A DNA stretch of 64,000 bases, from the NCBI GenBank assembly GCA_049603715.1, contig JBMYSW010000014.1, forward strand, positions 23,110 to 87,109. The letters run 5' to 3'. The stretch's first letter is position 1. Each line of letters begins with the position of its first letter. This stretch comes from Pontibacterium sp049603715. GTDB lineage: Bacteria; Pseudomonadota; Gammaproteobacteria; Pseudomonadales; Balneatricaceae. Under the pieces are notes generated by a model. The model was not told where the DNA came from. It searched no databases and saw only the letters and a list, made by a program, of their open reading frames with translations. This document shows positions 26,005-34,590 of this stretch, in pieces. A program made the position numbers and the translations under genes.

Positions 26005-26047
26005 GGTGCGCTGCACATAAAAAAGCAGCTACTAAGTTATTGAATGT

Positions 26048-27805
26048 TTATTGGTAATCCCAACGGTTTGCAATCCATAACGTTTGGTAAGGCTCCATTC
26101 GAATGGTTGAGTATTGGTCGGTAATCATTTGGCCGCTAATCAGGTCCATCCATTGGTCAGTGCCAATCAAGTTTACCTCGGTAAGTGGTAACTCAAGCGG
26201 CTCTGGCGTGATGTTACTGATACAGAAGATACTTTGGCGACGATCCATGCTTTGTCGCCAAAAGCCGAATACGCTCTCGCCTAAATGCAGGGTGAACTGA
26301 GTCGCATTGGGGTGGAAAGCCGGCTGGCGAGTCCGAAGCTTCAACATGGTAATGATACGGTTGTAGACGCGAGAGTGGTGCGAGCTTTCGTCCGCTAGCT
26401 CAGCTTCTAATTCAGTAAGGTCCCACTGGTGGCGGTTGATGCTGCGGTTTTGGCCAGTAGCCTCTAGCTTCACAATGTCATTGCGGGTGGCAAGCAAGCT
26501 GTGAATGTAGAGGCCTGGGATACCCTCAAGCGCAAACATAATTGCATGAGCACACAAGAAGCGGTTGACCGCGTGCTCATCGGGCCCATGAATGGTGCCC
26601 TGTAATGCGTCAAACAACGAAATGTTAATTTCGTAGGGCTTGCTTACACCTGCACCTAAGTCACGCCACGAAATGCGCCCACCAAAGCTTTGCATGGTGT
26701 TTACCAGTTCGTTGAGTTCGTTGTCTTCGAGTAACCCTTCAACAGGGCGAAGGCCGATACCGTCGTGAGAAGCGATGAAGTTAAAGTAGGCTGTGCCGTG
26801 TTGGGCCGGAGGCATACTCATCATCCATTGCTTGATGTAATGCTGGTTGCCGCTAATGAGGGTGTATACCAGCAGCGGCGGTAAGGCGAAGTTGTAAATA
26901 CAGTGTGCTTCGTTGGCGTTACCAAAGTAAGACAGGTTTTCGCGGTTCGGAATGTTTGTCTCGGTAATGATCATGGCATTTGGGCAAGCAAACTCGATGA
27001 GTGCCCGCAATAAGCGCACGATTTCGTGGGTTTGTTCGAGGTTAAGCGAGGTGGTGCCCGCAATTTTCCAAACAAAGGCTACGGCATCAAAACGGAAGAC
27101 GTTGATACCTTGATCAAGGTAAAAGCGAATGATGCGGACAAACTCTAGCAACACTTGGGTGTTGCGGAAGTCAAAGTCCACTTGGTCGTGGCTAAAGGTA
27201 CACCACACGTGTTGTTCGCCGTTTGCGGTATCCACCGCTTGTAATAGCGGCGAGGTGCGTGGTCGAACAACGTCTTTAATGTCTGCATCGGCAGGTGCAG
27301 TAAAGAAGTAGTTGTGGCCTGCACCCATGCCTTTTTTAAAGTTTTGAAACCACTCGCTCTCAGAAGAGGCGTGGTTAATGACAAGGTCCGACATGAGTCG
27401 GTAGTTTTGAGCAATGTCTTGTACATCGCCCCAGTCACCTAGGTCAGAACGGACTTGGTAAAAGTCCTTAACGGCAAAACCATCATCAGAGCTGTAAGGG
27501 AAAAACGGTAAAATATGGACGCCGTTAATCTGTTGGTCTGAATACTTATCCAAAAAACACTTGAGTGTTTGTAGAGGTGGTTGGCCAGGGGTTTTTACCG
27601 AGTCGCCATAGGTAATCAAAATTACGTCATTTTGATTCCAATGGTTGGCATAAGGAACGGGAGCCGTCGATACGTCGTTTAGGCGCATGGCGGCCACAAG
27701 GTGCTCTACAAGACTTTCAATCGAGTCGTTTAACTCAATGTCGCGATAAATGATTTCTAATCCGCTTTGTAGGCGTTGACGCAATAGGTCGATGGGTTCG
27801 TTCAT
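26048..27805 (-). CDS. GH13 sugar phosphorylase, probable glucosylglycerate phosphorylase
   Basis: The 585-residue protein belongs to the sucrose-phosphorylase subfamily of GH13. Catalytic residues are visible: nucleophile Asp240 in VFRFDAVAFVWK, acid/base Glu282 in MIITETNIPN, and Asp348 in FIASHDGIGL; VHILPFFPYSSDDGF is the conserved region I. It is longer than true sucrose phosphorylases and sits directly behind gpgS and the phosphatase gene. Enzymes in this subfamily (such as E. coli YcjM) phosphorolyse glucosylglycerate to glucose-1-phosphate and glycerate. Substrate assignment rests on this context. It is the last gene of the operon, 42 bases after gpgS. Confidence 0.82.
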   Translation of the reverse strand: MNEPIDLLRQRLQSGLEIIYRDIELNDSIESLVEHLVAAMRLNDVSTAPVPYANHWNQNDVILITYGDSVKTPGQPPLQTLKCFLDKYSDQQINGVHILPFFPYSSDDGFAVKDFYQVRSDLGDWGDVQDIAQNYRLMSDLVINHASSESEWFQNFKKGMGAGHNYFFTAPADADIKDVVRPRTSPLLQAVDTANGEQHVWCTFSHDQVDFDFRNTQVLLEFVRIIRFYLDQGINVFRFDAVAFVWKIAGTTSLNLEQTHEIVRLLRALIEFACPNAMIITETNIPNRENLSYFGNANEAHCIYNFALPPLLVYTLISGNQHYIKQWMMSMPPAQHGTAYFNFIASHDGIGLRPVEGLLEDNELNELVNTMQSFGGRISWRDLGAGVSKPYEINISLFDALQGTIHGPDEHAVNRFLCAHAIMFALEGIPGLYIHSLLATRNDIVKLEATGQNRSINRHQWDLTELEAELADESSHHSRVYNRIITMLKLRTRQPAFHPNATQFTLHLGESVFGFWRQSMDRRQSIFCISNITPEPLELPLTEVNLIGTDQWMDLISGQMITDQYSTIRMEPYQTLWIANRWDYQ

Positions 27806-27847
27806 TCGGTCTTCTCTAGATAAAAGGGCGATATCAGTTTAGGTGGC

Positions 27848-29077
27848 TTATTTTTTAAGCCCGTACTCTTTGTAGTCGGCCGCAACCGCTGCTTGGAAAC
27901 GTTCGAACACGTCAGGCATGGCGCTCTCTACGCGGTTCCAGCTTGGGATAAACGGTGTTTCCATGGTGCGTTCCAAGAACTCTTCACCCGCCGATACGAT
28001 GTTTTTAGCGAAAAGCTCAACTGCGCGCTCTTCGTTATCAATATCGAGCTTTAAACCGTTCATCACGGCATCGTTGTGATAGGTCTCGATAAGGTCGAGT
28101 GCAACGCGATAGTAGGTGGCTTTAACTGAGCGGAAGGTCTCACTGTTAAAGGTAGTGCCTTGTGTCGCCAATTTGCGGAACAGGGCCTTGGCGATGTCGA
28201 TGGACATTTTAGATAGGCCTTTTTCGGCGTCGTCGGCCGAAAGGTCTTGGTGCTTGTGGTCGTAGGTATCCGCAATATCAACCTGACACAGGCGGTTGTT
28301 GGCGTAGTTGCGGTGCACTTCTGAAAGTACGCCAATCTCTAGGCCCCAGTCACTTGGAATGCGAAGGTCGCTCAGTACATCGCGGCGGAATGAGAACTCA
28401 CCGGCAAGAGAATAACGGAAGCTATCCATGTACTGTAGGTATTCGGTTTCGCCGTAAATCTTTTTGAGTGCGCGTAGTAGCGGTGTCACCATCAAGCGGC
28501 AAACACGGCCGTTAATTTTGTCGTCAGCGATACGTGCGTAGTAGCCTTTACAAAACTCGTAGTTAAATTGTGGGTGCGCTACTGGGTAGATAAGGCGAGC
28601 TAGTAAATCACGCTTGTAAGTAACAATGTCACAATCGTGCAGGGCAATAGACTCTGACTTGCCTGAGGACAGCATAAAGCCCATGCAGTACCACACGTTA
28701 CGGCCTTTGCCTGGCTCTTTAGGTGCTAAGCCTAGTGCTGCTAGCTCGCGGTGAAGTGACTGTAAACGCGGGCCGTCGTTCCAAAGTACGGTAACGTTTT
28801 GTGGTAGGCGTGAGAAAAATTCGAGTGCAAATTTGTATTGCTCTTCGGTGGCGCGGTCAAGGCCAATGACGATTTCGGTTAGGTAGGGAACCTTTGCGAT
28901 TTCGTCAACGATGTTAGACAGTGCGGGGCCTTCCAGCTCAGAAAACAGAGAAGGCAAGATAAGACCCATTGGGCGGCGCTTACCAAACTGCACCAGCTCC
29001 TTTTCTAGGTCTTCTACGGGACGACGAGACAAGTTGTGAAGAGTGGTGATAATCCCGTTTTGATAAAAATCGGCCAT
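27848..29077 (-). CDS. gpgS: glucosyl-3-phosphoglycerate synthase
   Basis: The 409-residue protein is a GT81-type glycosyltransferase. A Rossmann-like donor domain carries VIGLDRATEEQ, a GKGRNVWYCMG loop (about 123-133) and the metal-binding DCD (148-150) in IALHDCDIVTY. SDWGLEIGVLSEVHRN and DTYDHKHQDLS are acceptor-side motifs. It joins glucose from a nucleotide sugar to 3-phosphoglycerate, the first step to glucosylglycerate, a negatively charged compatible solute. It follows the phosphatase gene by 104 bases, with a possible GGCAGG/CCTGCC stem between them. Confidence 0.88.
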   Translation of the reverse strand: MADFYQNGIITTLHNLSRRPVEDLEKELVQFGKRRPMGLILPSLFSELEGPALSNIVDEIAKVPYLTEIVIGLDRATEEQYKFALEFFSRLPQNVTVLWNDGPRLQSLHRELAALGLAPKEPGKGRNVWYCMGFMLSSGKSESIALHDCDIVTYKRDLLARLIYPVAHPQFNYEFCKGYYARIADDKINGRVCRLMVTPLLRALKKIYGETEYLQYMDSFRYSLAGEFSFRRDVLSDLRIPSDWGLEIGVLSEVHRNYANNRLCQVDIADTYDHKHQDLSADDAEKGLSKMSIDIAKALFRKLATQGTTFNSETFRSVKATYYRVALDLIETYHNDAVMNGLKLDIDNEERAVELFAKNIVSAGEEFLERTMETPFIPSWNRVESAMPDVFERFQAAVAADYKEYGLKK

Positions 29078-29181
29078 AAAAAATATACCTCGGTACGCTT
29101 TTATTAAATCAAGCTTTGCCTATTGGCGGGGCAGGGGATGACGTACCTGCCAGCTAGCGTGTTACTTATTGTTGGTTGGTA

Positions 29182-30009
29182 TTAAATGTCCATTATGCGA
29201 CTGAGTTCATCGGCCCATCCAGCAGGCCCTTCCTTTTGACTCAGGATTGCGTCGGTGCGGTTCACTGTGGGCGGCGCTGCAACGGGCGAGCGAATGATCA
29301 CGGCGTAATCGGCCGCTTCGAGCATCGCCACATCATTGTGGCTGTCGCCTGCTGCAATGCTGTGATAGTTAAACGCACGGTGGTTAATTTGATATTGTGA
29401 TTTCAGCCACTTAAGGGCTTTGCCTTTGTCACATTGGCCTGTGACATGAACAAAGCGGCCACCTCGAAGGATGGTGGCGCCCTTGGCTTCCATTTGTTGG
29501 GTGAAGTCGGCGAGCTGTTCGTCGCTGCCTTTCCAAAGCAGCGGCTCACTAAAGTCGCGCTCGTTGGCTTGAGCCGCACGCTCTTCGCTGAGGCCTGTCA
29601 TTTCGACGATGCCTTGAGTGCCTGCTTGGGCAAAAGAGGTATAGCAGCTTTGTAGCTCTTCGCTTAACGATGCGAGCAGGGCTTGCCAATGGCTGCGAGG
29701 TTTAGAAAAACTGTGGACCCAAAAGCCGTCAATGTCTGGGCTGTCAGGTGAATGGTGACTAAAGTAACCGTCGGGGATAAATACGGCAGCGCCGTTTTCG
29801 ACGATAAAGGGGTGTTGGTTGTTTAATTCGGAGCGAAGCGTGAGTAGCTCACCCCGGGTTTTACTCGTTACGGGGACAACTGGAATGTTGCGTTCGGCTA
29901 ACATGGCGAGTAGTGGGTCGGCATCGGCATGGCTATAGGTGTGGTGATCTAACAGAGTGCCGTCCAAGTCAGTAAACACCAGCCAGTGTGTATCTGTAAG
30001 CGTAGTCAT
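29182..30009 (-). CDS. HAD-family mannosyl/glucosyl-3-phosphoglycerate phosphatase
   Basis: The 275-residue HAD-IIB protein has catalytic aspartates Asp14 and Asp16 in VFTDLDGTLLDHHTY, motif II VPVTSKTRGEL, FIVENGAAVFIPDG and the C-terminal SIAAGDSHNDVAMLEAADYAV metal site (seen as AAGDSHNDVAMLE). It matches the MpgP/GpgP/YedP group that dephosphorylates glucosyl- or mannosyl-3-phosphoglycerate. Next to gpgS it should give free glucosylglycerate. It is the first gene of the operon. Confidence 0.88.
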   Translation of the reverse strand: MTTLTDTHWLVFTDLDGTLLDHHTYSHADADPLLAMLAERNIPVVPVTSKTRGELLTLRSELNNQHPFIVENGAAVFIPDGYFSHHSPDSPDIDGFWVHSFSKPRSHWQALLASLSEELQSCYTSFAQAGTQGIVEMTGLSEERAAQANERDFSEPLLWKGSDEQLADFTQQMEAKGATILRGGRFVHVTGQCDKGKALKWLKSQYQINHRAFNYHSIAAGDSHNDVAMLEAADYAVIIRSPVAAPPTVNRTDAILSQKEGPAGWADELSRIMDI

Positions 30010-30352
30010 TCTAATTCCTTATAGTCCGTCTAATTTTGGGCGTGTTCAGCTAAGTACCAAGCTAAGTACTACGTTAAAAATGTGACGGCTCTATTTAACT
30101 TACCTCTTTTCGCTAGGCGGTGCACCCCTATTTCACGGTGCGCTGCGATAGGGCAATCTTGTTATATAACTTTGCAATTCTTAGGCCAGAATGCGTTGAA
30201 CAGGGCGCTAGTGCGTTGTTTTTGCGACTAAAAACAAACCAAGGTGGGTACTTCTTTGGAGGCGGGTATAACAAAAGGGCAAGCCTGATTAGGGCGAAAG
30301 AATGGGGCTAAGGTAGTAATAAAACTACCAAATACTGGCATGGCGAGGAAGC
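30010..30352. promoter_or_regulatory. upstream region of the glucosylglycerate operon
   Basis: This non-coding region carries a perfect direct repeat AGCTAAGTAC-CA-AGCTAAGTAC (30048-30069, period 12), about 40 bases before the phosphatase start. Further up are GGTGCACC (30119-30126) and GGTGCGCTGC (30137-30146). The latter ten bases also occur at 26005-26014, in front of the nrt operon. No sigma-54 -24/-12 pair is visible. A short open frame at 30120-30311 does not look coding. Confidence 0.4.
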
Positions 30353-30392
30353 AAACACGTTGGATAACGCAGCTGGGTTATCCAACGTGTTT
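30353..30392. terminator. bidirectional terminator downstream of the MipA-like gene
   Basis: AAACACGTTGGATAAC (30353-30368) pairs perfectly over 16 bases with GTTATCCAACGTGTTT (30377-30392) around an eight-base loop. It lies 12 bases after the MipA-like stop on the minus strand. The T-runs are short, but the stem is very strong. Confidence 0.8.
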
Positions 30393-30403
30393 TGAAGCCT
30401 AAG

Positions 30404-31159
30404 TTAAAAACGGTAGGCAATACCGGCGGTTGTTATCCATACGTTACCGTCGTCTACGACACTTGATTGGCGAATTTCGCTACCGAGTTTGGCGTAGGTT
30501 AGGCTGTGGACCACACCCCATTGCTCCGACAGTTCATAGTGCGCCTTATAACCTAGGTAAGCCGAGACGCTGGCATCGGCCTGATAAGCGGCTCTTTGTT
30601 GGGTTTGCTCATTAGCTTCTACCCCAAAGTAATATTGGTTGTAGTCTTGGCTGGTATAAACCAAGCCTGCAAAGGGGCTAACAGAGAGCTTATCGGAGGC
30701 TGCAAAGTTACGGTGCCACTGTGCATCCAACAGGGTGCCTTCGTGAGTATTGGTAATATCATGCACCAAGGTGGTGCGATAAACATTCTCGCCCTGACGG
30801 TATTCAATACTGACACCGGCATCGAGGCTGGCGTCTCGGTCTTTCATGCCCTCGGTGCTGGTGGCGTCGTTCGCGTCATAACCCATGCCTGCGCTAGAGA
30901 GGGTGGCGCCTATTTCAAGGTTTTCCCAGTGGTCTGGGGTAATGCGATAGGTGAGGCCTCGGTCGTCGAGGGTGGTACGTTCGCCTTTGTGATAAACCTC
31001 TAAAAAGAGCCCCATATCTTCTTTGTTGCCTTTGTAAGGGCTGTCAAACCCAACCAGGCCTGTAGAAATTTGGGTTTCTGCTAGGGCGGGAAGGCTGAGC
31101 CCAGTCAGTGTTGCCAAAACGATAAGAGAGCGATAGTGCGTGTTTTTACGAGTAGTCAT
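30404..31159 (-). CDS. MipA/OmpV-family outer-membrane protein
   Basis: The 251-residue protein starts at MTTRKNTHYRSLIVLATL (ATG 31159 with AAGGA upstream; a longer frame is unlikely). A signal peptide ends at ALA (about 28). The mature part has alternating beta-strands, a SPYKGNKEDMGLFLEVYHKG strand typical of MipA/OmpV, and ends in an aromatic residue (TTAGIAYRF), the outer-membrane insertion signal. Family members interact with murein enzymes or act as porin-like, often osmo- or antibiotic-responsive proteins. It follows a two-component system on the same strand and may be its target. Confidence 0.8.
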   Translation of the reverse strand: MTTRKNTHYRSLIVLATLTGLSLPALAETQISTGLVGFDSPYKGNKEDMGLFLEVYHKGERTTLDDRGLTYRITPDHWENLEIGATLSSAGMGYDANDATSTEGMKDRDASLDAGVSIEYRQGENVYRTTLVHDITNTHEGTLLDAQWHRNFAASDKLSVSPFAGLVYTSQDYNQYYFGVEANEQTQQRAAYQADASVSAYLGYKAHYELSEQWGVVHSLTYAKLGSEIRQSSVVDDGNVWITTAGIAYRF

Positions 31160-31256
31160 AATGATGTCCTTCAGCGGGTTAACTTGATGGCGATCATTAT
31201 GGGTGGCGAACATGGATGACAATATCCCGTGTTTGTCAGCTTTTGTCAGGGAGATG

Positions 31257-32627
31257 TCATGGCCTGATGGTTGGCTTGGTTTGATGGTTGGCTTGGTTTG
31301 ATGGCTGGCTTGGCCTGCGATCGTCTGTGGGAAAGCTTAGGGTCACACGCGCGCCACCGAGTGAGCCTCGACCGAGCAGGATGCTGCCGTGGTGCCGCAC
31401 CATAATTTCTTTAACGATGGCGAGGCCTAAACCATAGCCTTGGGCGGTATCGCCGCTTTGTTCAAACGCATTAAGTAAGCGGTGCTGATCGTCTTTTGAA
31501 AACCCAGGGCCATCATCATCGACGTGGATGCGTAGGGTGTTTAGGTGCTGCGATAACGAAATCTCGATAATCGAATGGGCATGACGGTCGCTGTTACGCA
31601 CAAGGTTAGCCAGCGCACGGAGTAGTAGTTGCTCATCAATGGCCAAAGTGGGCAGGGGCTTAATCGTGCCGTCAGCCGGGTGGCTGAAGGTCACCTCAAA
31701 GCGAGAGCATAAAGAAAGGTGATTGAGCTTTTCGCCGAGCCACTGGTCGAGGCGCACGGGTACTAAGTTTAATGCTAGGTCTTTGCGTTCTAAACGGGCG
31801 TAAGTCAGCATTTCGTCGAGTAAGCGGTCGAGGCTGGCTAAGTCTTCTTCGATACCCGTGATAAAGCCCTGCGTTGTTGTGCTCAGGTTGGCCTCTTCTA
31901 ACTTTGCAGCAAGAAGCTCTAGCTGCAGGCGAATACGAAAAATAGGCGTGCGCAGCTCGTGTGCGACCGAGTGGGTTAAACGTTTGTGGCTGCCAATCAG
32001 GGATTCAATTTGCTCAGCCATGTGGTTAAAGCTGGCATTTAGCTGGCCAACCCGGTCTTTGGGTTTATTGGATAGGCGAGTTTCTAGGCGGCCAGCAGCA
32101 AGGGCAAGAGCGGCGGCCTCGGCTTTTTTTAATTTGCGATGCAGTAACCATAAAAACAAACCCAAAACGAGCGCGGTAATCCCCAGAAGGCTGTAAAAAG
32201 TAAAGAGCTCTAAGGAGGCTTGCTTTTGCCACAGGGGCGAGTCGGTATTGGGCTGAATGTGATACACAGGCCCAGTGGGCGTGAGTTTAAAGTAGGTTAA
32301 GTCATCGTCAAATAGCTGGGCGTCGTAATATACCTCGCCTGCCGATAGATTGGCGAGTTGGCTGTTTTTAGCCACATCCTCACGGGGTGTTACGGACAAA
32401 ATAAGGCCGTTGATGTCGGCAGCGCGATGCATGGTGGCTAGCGTCACCTGCTCAGAGCTATGTTGCTCTAAGGTTTGTAAAACGTGCACATAGCCACGCA
32501 CCGTATTTAAGCTGTCTTCGGTGTCGATATCGTAAGCGAAGTTGGCGGCAAAGTAGTCGATCGCCATCACAAGGGCGATAACGGATGCAACAACACTGAT
32601 GTAAAGGGTAATGAACAGTCGAGCCAT
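31257..32627 (-). CDS. sensor histidine kinase, RstB-like
   Basis: The 456-residue protein has a first membrane helix at about 5-28, a periplasmic domain of about 120 residues, a second helix (LLGITALVLGLFLWLL), HAMP, the H-box SVAHELRTPIFR, N-box LANLVRNSDRHAH, DDDGPGFS and GYGLGLAIVKEI. It autophosphorylates on the H-box histidine and passes phosphate to the regulator encoded 120 bases upstream. The C-terminal tail (QPSNQANHQTKPTIRP) is encoded by three 17-bp tandem repeats at 31265-31315 and is probably not functional. Ligand is unknown. Confidence 0.88.
   Translation of the reverse strand: MARLFITLYISVVASVIALVMAIDYFAANFAYDIDTEDSLNTVRGYVHVLQTLEQHSSEQVTLATMHRAADINGLILSVTPREDVAKNSQLANLSAGEVYYDAQLFDDDLTYFKLTPTGPVYHIQPNTDSPLWQKQASLELFTFYSLLGITALVLGLFLWLLHRKLKKAEAAALALAAGRLETRLSNKPKDRVGQLNASFNHMAEQIESLIGSHKRLTHSVAHELRTPIFRIRLQLELLAAKLEEANLSTTTQGFITGIEEDLASLDRLLDEMLTYARLERKDLALNLVPVRLDQWLGEKLNHLSLCSRFEVTFSHPADGTIKPLPTLAIDEQLLLRALANLVRNSDRHAHSIIEISLSQHLNTLRIHVDDDGPGFSKDDQHRLLNAFEQSGDTAQGYGLGLAIVKEIMVRHHGSILLGRGSLGGARVTLSFPTDDRRPSQPSNQANHQTKPTIRP
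31265..31315. repeat. three tandem copies of a 17-bp unit in the kinase 3' end
   Basis: TGATGGTTGGCTTGGTT occurs twice exactly (31265-31281, 31282-31298) and once with three changes (31299-31315). Because 17 is not a multiple of three, copy-number change would alter the kinase C-terminus and its stop codon. Confidence 0.9.
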
Positions 32628-32747
32628 GTTGAGTCCTCAATCGGAAGCGAAAGTGCTCATCTTGGCATTGCTTACACACAGAATGCCGTCATGGTTTTGT
32701 ATAGGTTTGTCAGCGGTGGCTTAATTTAGTTATTTGACCAGCGTGCG

Positions 32748-33458
32748 CTACCACTGATCAGAGGCGAGCAAGTAACCCTTGCCTCTGACCGTAATGATTC
32801 GATTGGGCGATTGAGGGTTGTCTCCTAGCTTTTTTCGTAATGCAGCAATACGATTGTCGATGGTGCGATCAAGGCCGTCGTACTCAATGCCACGAGTTTC
32901 TTTCACTAAAACGTCGCGCGACAAAGGCGTGTCCTTGTTTTGTGCAAGCAACCACAGCACGTCAAACTCTGCTTGTGTTAGTTCGACACGGCTGTCGTTT
33001 AGTGTGGCGACACCACGTCGTTGGTCGAGGTGCAGTTGGCCCATTTGGATAAGATATTGAGGCGAAGGTGTGGCTGCAGTGGTAGAAACAGTGGCTGAAG
33101 TGCGTCGCAAAAGGGTGCGAATACGCGCCAGTAGGACCCTGGGCTGAATTGGTTTGCAGACATAGTCGTCGGCACCCATTTCAAGCGCTGCGACTTGGTC
33201 CATATCATCGCCGCTGGCGGTGAGGAATAAAATTTGGCCGGGATATTGGTTGCGTACTTCTCGACAAATACTGAGGCCGTCGGGCCCGGGCAGCATCATA
33301 TCTAAAATAAGCAGGTCGGGTGCAAAGCTGTTCAGACGCTCAAGCAATTGGTGGCCGCTGTTTTGGCTTTCGATCTCAAAGCCATATTGCTCAAAGTACT
33401 GACACAGTAGTGCAGTCAGTTTGGCGTCGTCCTCGACTAGCAATATTTTGGGTTTCAT
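32748..33458 (-). CDS. OmpR-family response regulator, RstA-like
   Basis: The 236-residue protein has a receiver (KILLVEDDAKL; phosphoacceptor aspartate in LLILDMMLPGPDG; LFLTASG; DDYVCKPIQP) and a winged-helix DNA-binding domain (VELTQAEFDVLWLLAQN, LVKETRGIEYDGLDRTIDNR, NRIITVRGKGYLLA). These match RstA-type regulators. With the downstream kinase and MipA-like gene it forms one minus-strand unit. It is 87 bases from the nasS stop upstream, with a perfect palindrome between. Confidence 0.9.
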   Translation of the reverse strand: MKPKILLVEDDAKLTALLCQYFEQYGFEIESQNSGHQLLERLNSFAPDLLILDMMLPGPDGLSICREVRNQYPGQILFLTASGDDMDQVAALEMGADDYVCKPIQPRVLLARIRTLLRRTSATVSTTAATPSPQYLIQMGQLHLDQRRGVATLNDSRVELTQAEFDVLWLLAQNKDTPLSRDVLVKETRGIEYDGLDRTIDNRIAALRKKLGDNPQSPNRIITVRGKGYLLASDQW

Positions 33459-33539
33459 CCGTGTAATCCGTTTACCTTATGTTTGCTATTAGTAATGCTG
33501 TTCGCTATGCCATTAGTTATGCCATAGGGAAAGGCAAGA

Positions 33540-33555
33540 CGCAGGCTAGCCTGCG
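33540..33555. other. 16-bp perfect palindrome at the nasS stop codon
   Basis: CGCAGGCTAGCCTGCG spans the end of nasS, its centre containing the TAG stop codon on the minus strand. As RNA it can form a seven-pair stem with a minimal loop. It lacks a T-run, so it may be a weak terminator or an operator for the two-component operon starting at 33458. Confidence 0.5.
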
Positions 33556-34574
33556 CTCAAAATGCTTTGGTAAATATCGGTGCGATACACTTGCTCGACA
33601 ATACTCTGGCGGTTTGCTTCCTTCCATTGGCCGGTTCGCTCCATTTGGTCCAGCATCAGGTATGCATGGCTGTGCTCGGGTGCGTTGGCTTGGGTCGAGT
33701 AAAACACTTGGTGGATAGAGTGCTCGTCGGGAAGCGTGGCAAAAGGCAGTACACTCTCGTCCAAATACGGCGGGAGCGCGAGTAATTGCATAAGCTCTTT
33801 ACGCGTTTCCGGATCGGTTTGGCGCAACCAATGGCAAGCCTCAAGCAGAGACTTCATCACGGCTTTGTGGGTGTTGGGGTTTTCTTTTGCCCAAGCTTCT
33901 GTCACACCAAAAACCTTTTCAATCGCATCGGGCCAAATTTGGAAGCCAGTAACTGCAATTTGGCCCGCGCCGTCTAGCTCGGCAAGGGTATTCCAAGGTT
34001 CGCCAACACAGTAGCCTTCGATTTCGCCAGCTTTAAGGGTTTCTAGCATTTTAACGGGCGAAATTGCGACGAGGTCGATGTCGTGGTCTGGGTCAATACC
34101 TGCCGCCGTTAACCAGTAGCGCAACTGGTAAAAGTGACAAGAGTAAGGGAATACCGTGGCGATTTTAGGCTTGTGCGGCTGCTTTTCGAGCCAGTGCTTA
34201 AACGCAGTGCCCACCTCGGCCGGGCTTGCTTTACCGTCGTTGCGAAGCTGTGGCGCCATTTCCTCAAAAATATGCTTAGCGAGGGTAATGGCGTTGCCGT
34301 TTAAGCTTAACGTCAGGCCCGTAATCATTGGCACTTTTTTGCATCCCAAGCCAAGTGTTGAGGCGAGGGGGAGTGGTGAAAGCATTTGCGCGCCGTCTAA
34401 TAAACCAAAAGCGACTTTGTCGCGGATATTGGCCCAGTTCGACTCGCGAACCAATACAACATCGAGGCCGTTTTTAGCAAAAAAGCCTTTTTCGCGCGCA
34501 ACCACTAAGGGCGCACAGTCTAGAAGTGGGATAAAGCCGAGTTTGAGGTGGGTTTTTTCTAGTGCGTTTTCCAT
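33546..34574 (-). CDS. nasS: NasS, cytoplasmic nitrate/nitrite sensor
   Basis: From ATG 34574 the protein is 342 residues, MENALEKTHLKLGFIPLLDC. It is homologous to NrtA (GFIPLLDCAPLVVAREKG; DGAQMLSPLPLAST; LSLNGNAITLAKHIFEEM; YCVGEPWNTLAEL; AYLMLDQMERTGQWKEA) but has no signal peptide. In NasS-NasT systems this cytoplasmic protein binds nitrate or nitrite and releases NasT. It lies 16 bases after nasT on the same strand. The frame extends 24 codons upstream into nasT, but the internal ATG fits the family. Confidence 0.93.
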   Translation of the reverse strand: MENALEKTHLKLGFIPLLDCAPLVVAREKGFFAKNGLDVVLVRESNWANIRDKVAFGLLDGAQMLSPLPLASTLGLGCKKVPMITGLTLSLNGNAITLAKHIFEEMAPQLRNDGKASPAEVGTAFKHWLEKQPHKPKIATVFPYSCHFYQLRYWLTAAGIDPDHDIDLVAISPVKMLETLKAGEIEGYCVGEPWNTLAELDGAGQIAVTGFQIWPDAIEKVFGVTEAWAKENPNTHKAVMKSLLEACHWLRQTDPETRKELMQLLALPPYLDESVLPFATLPDEHSIHQVFYSTQANAPEHSHAYLMLDQMERTGQWKEANRQSIVEQVYRTDIYQSILSAG

Positions 34575-34590
34575 AAAATTTTCTCTGCTC

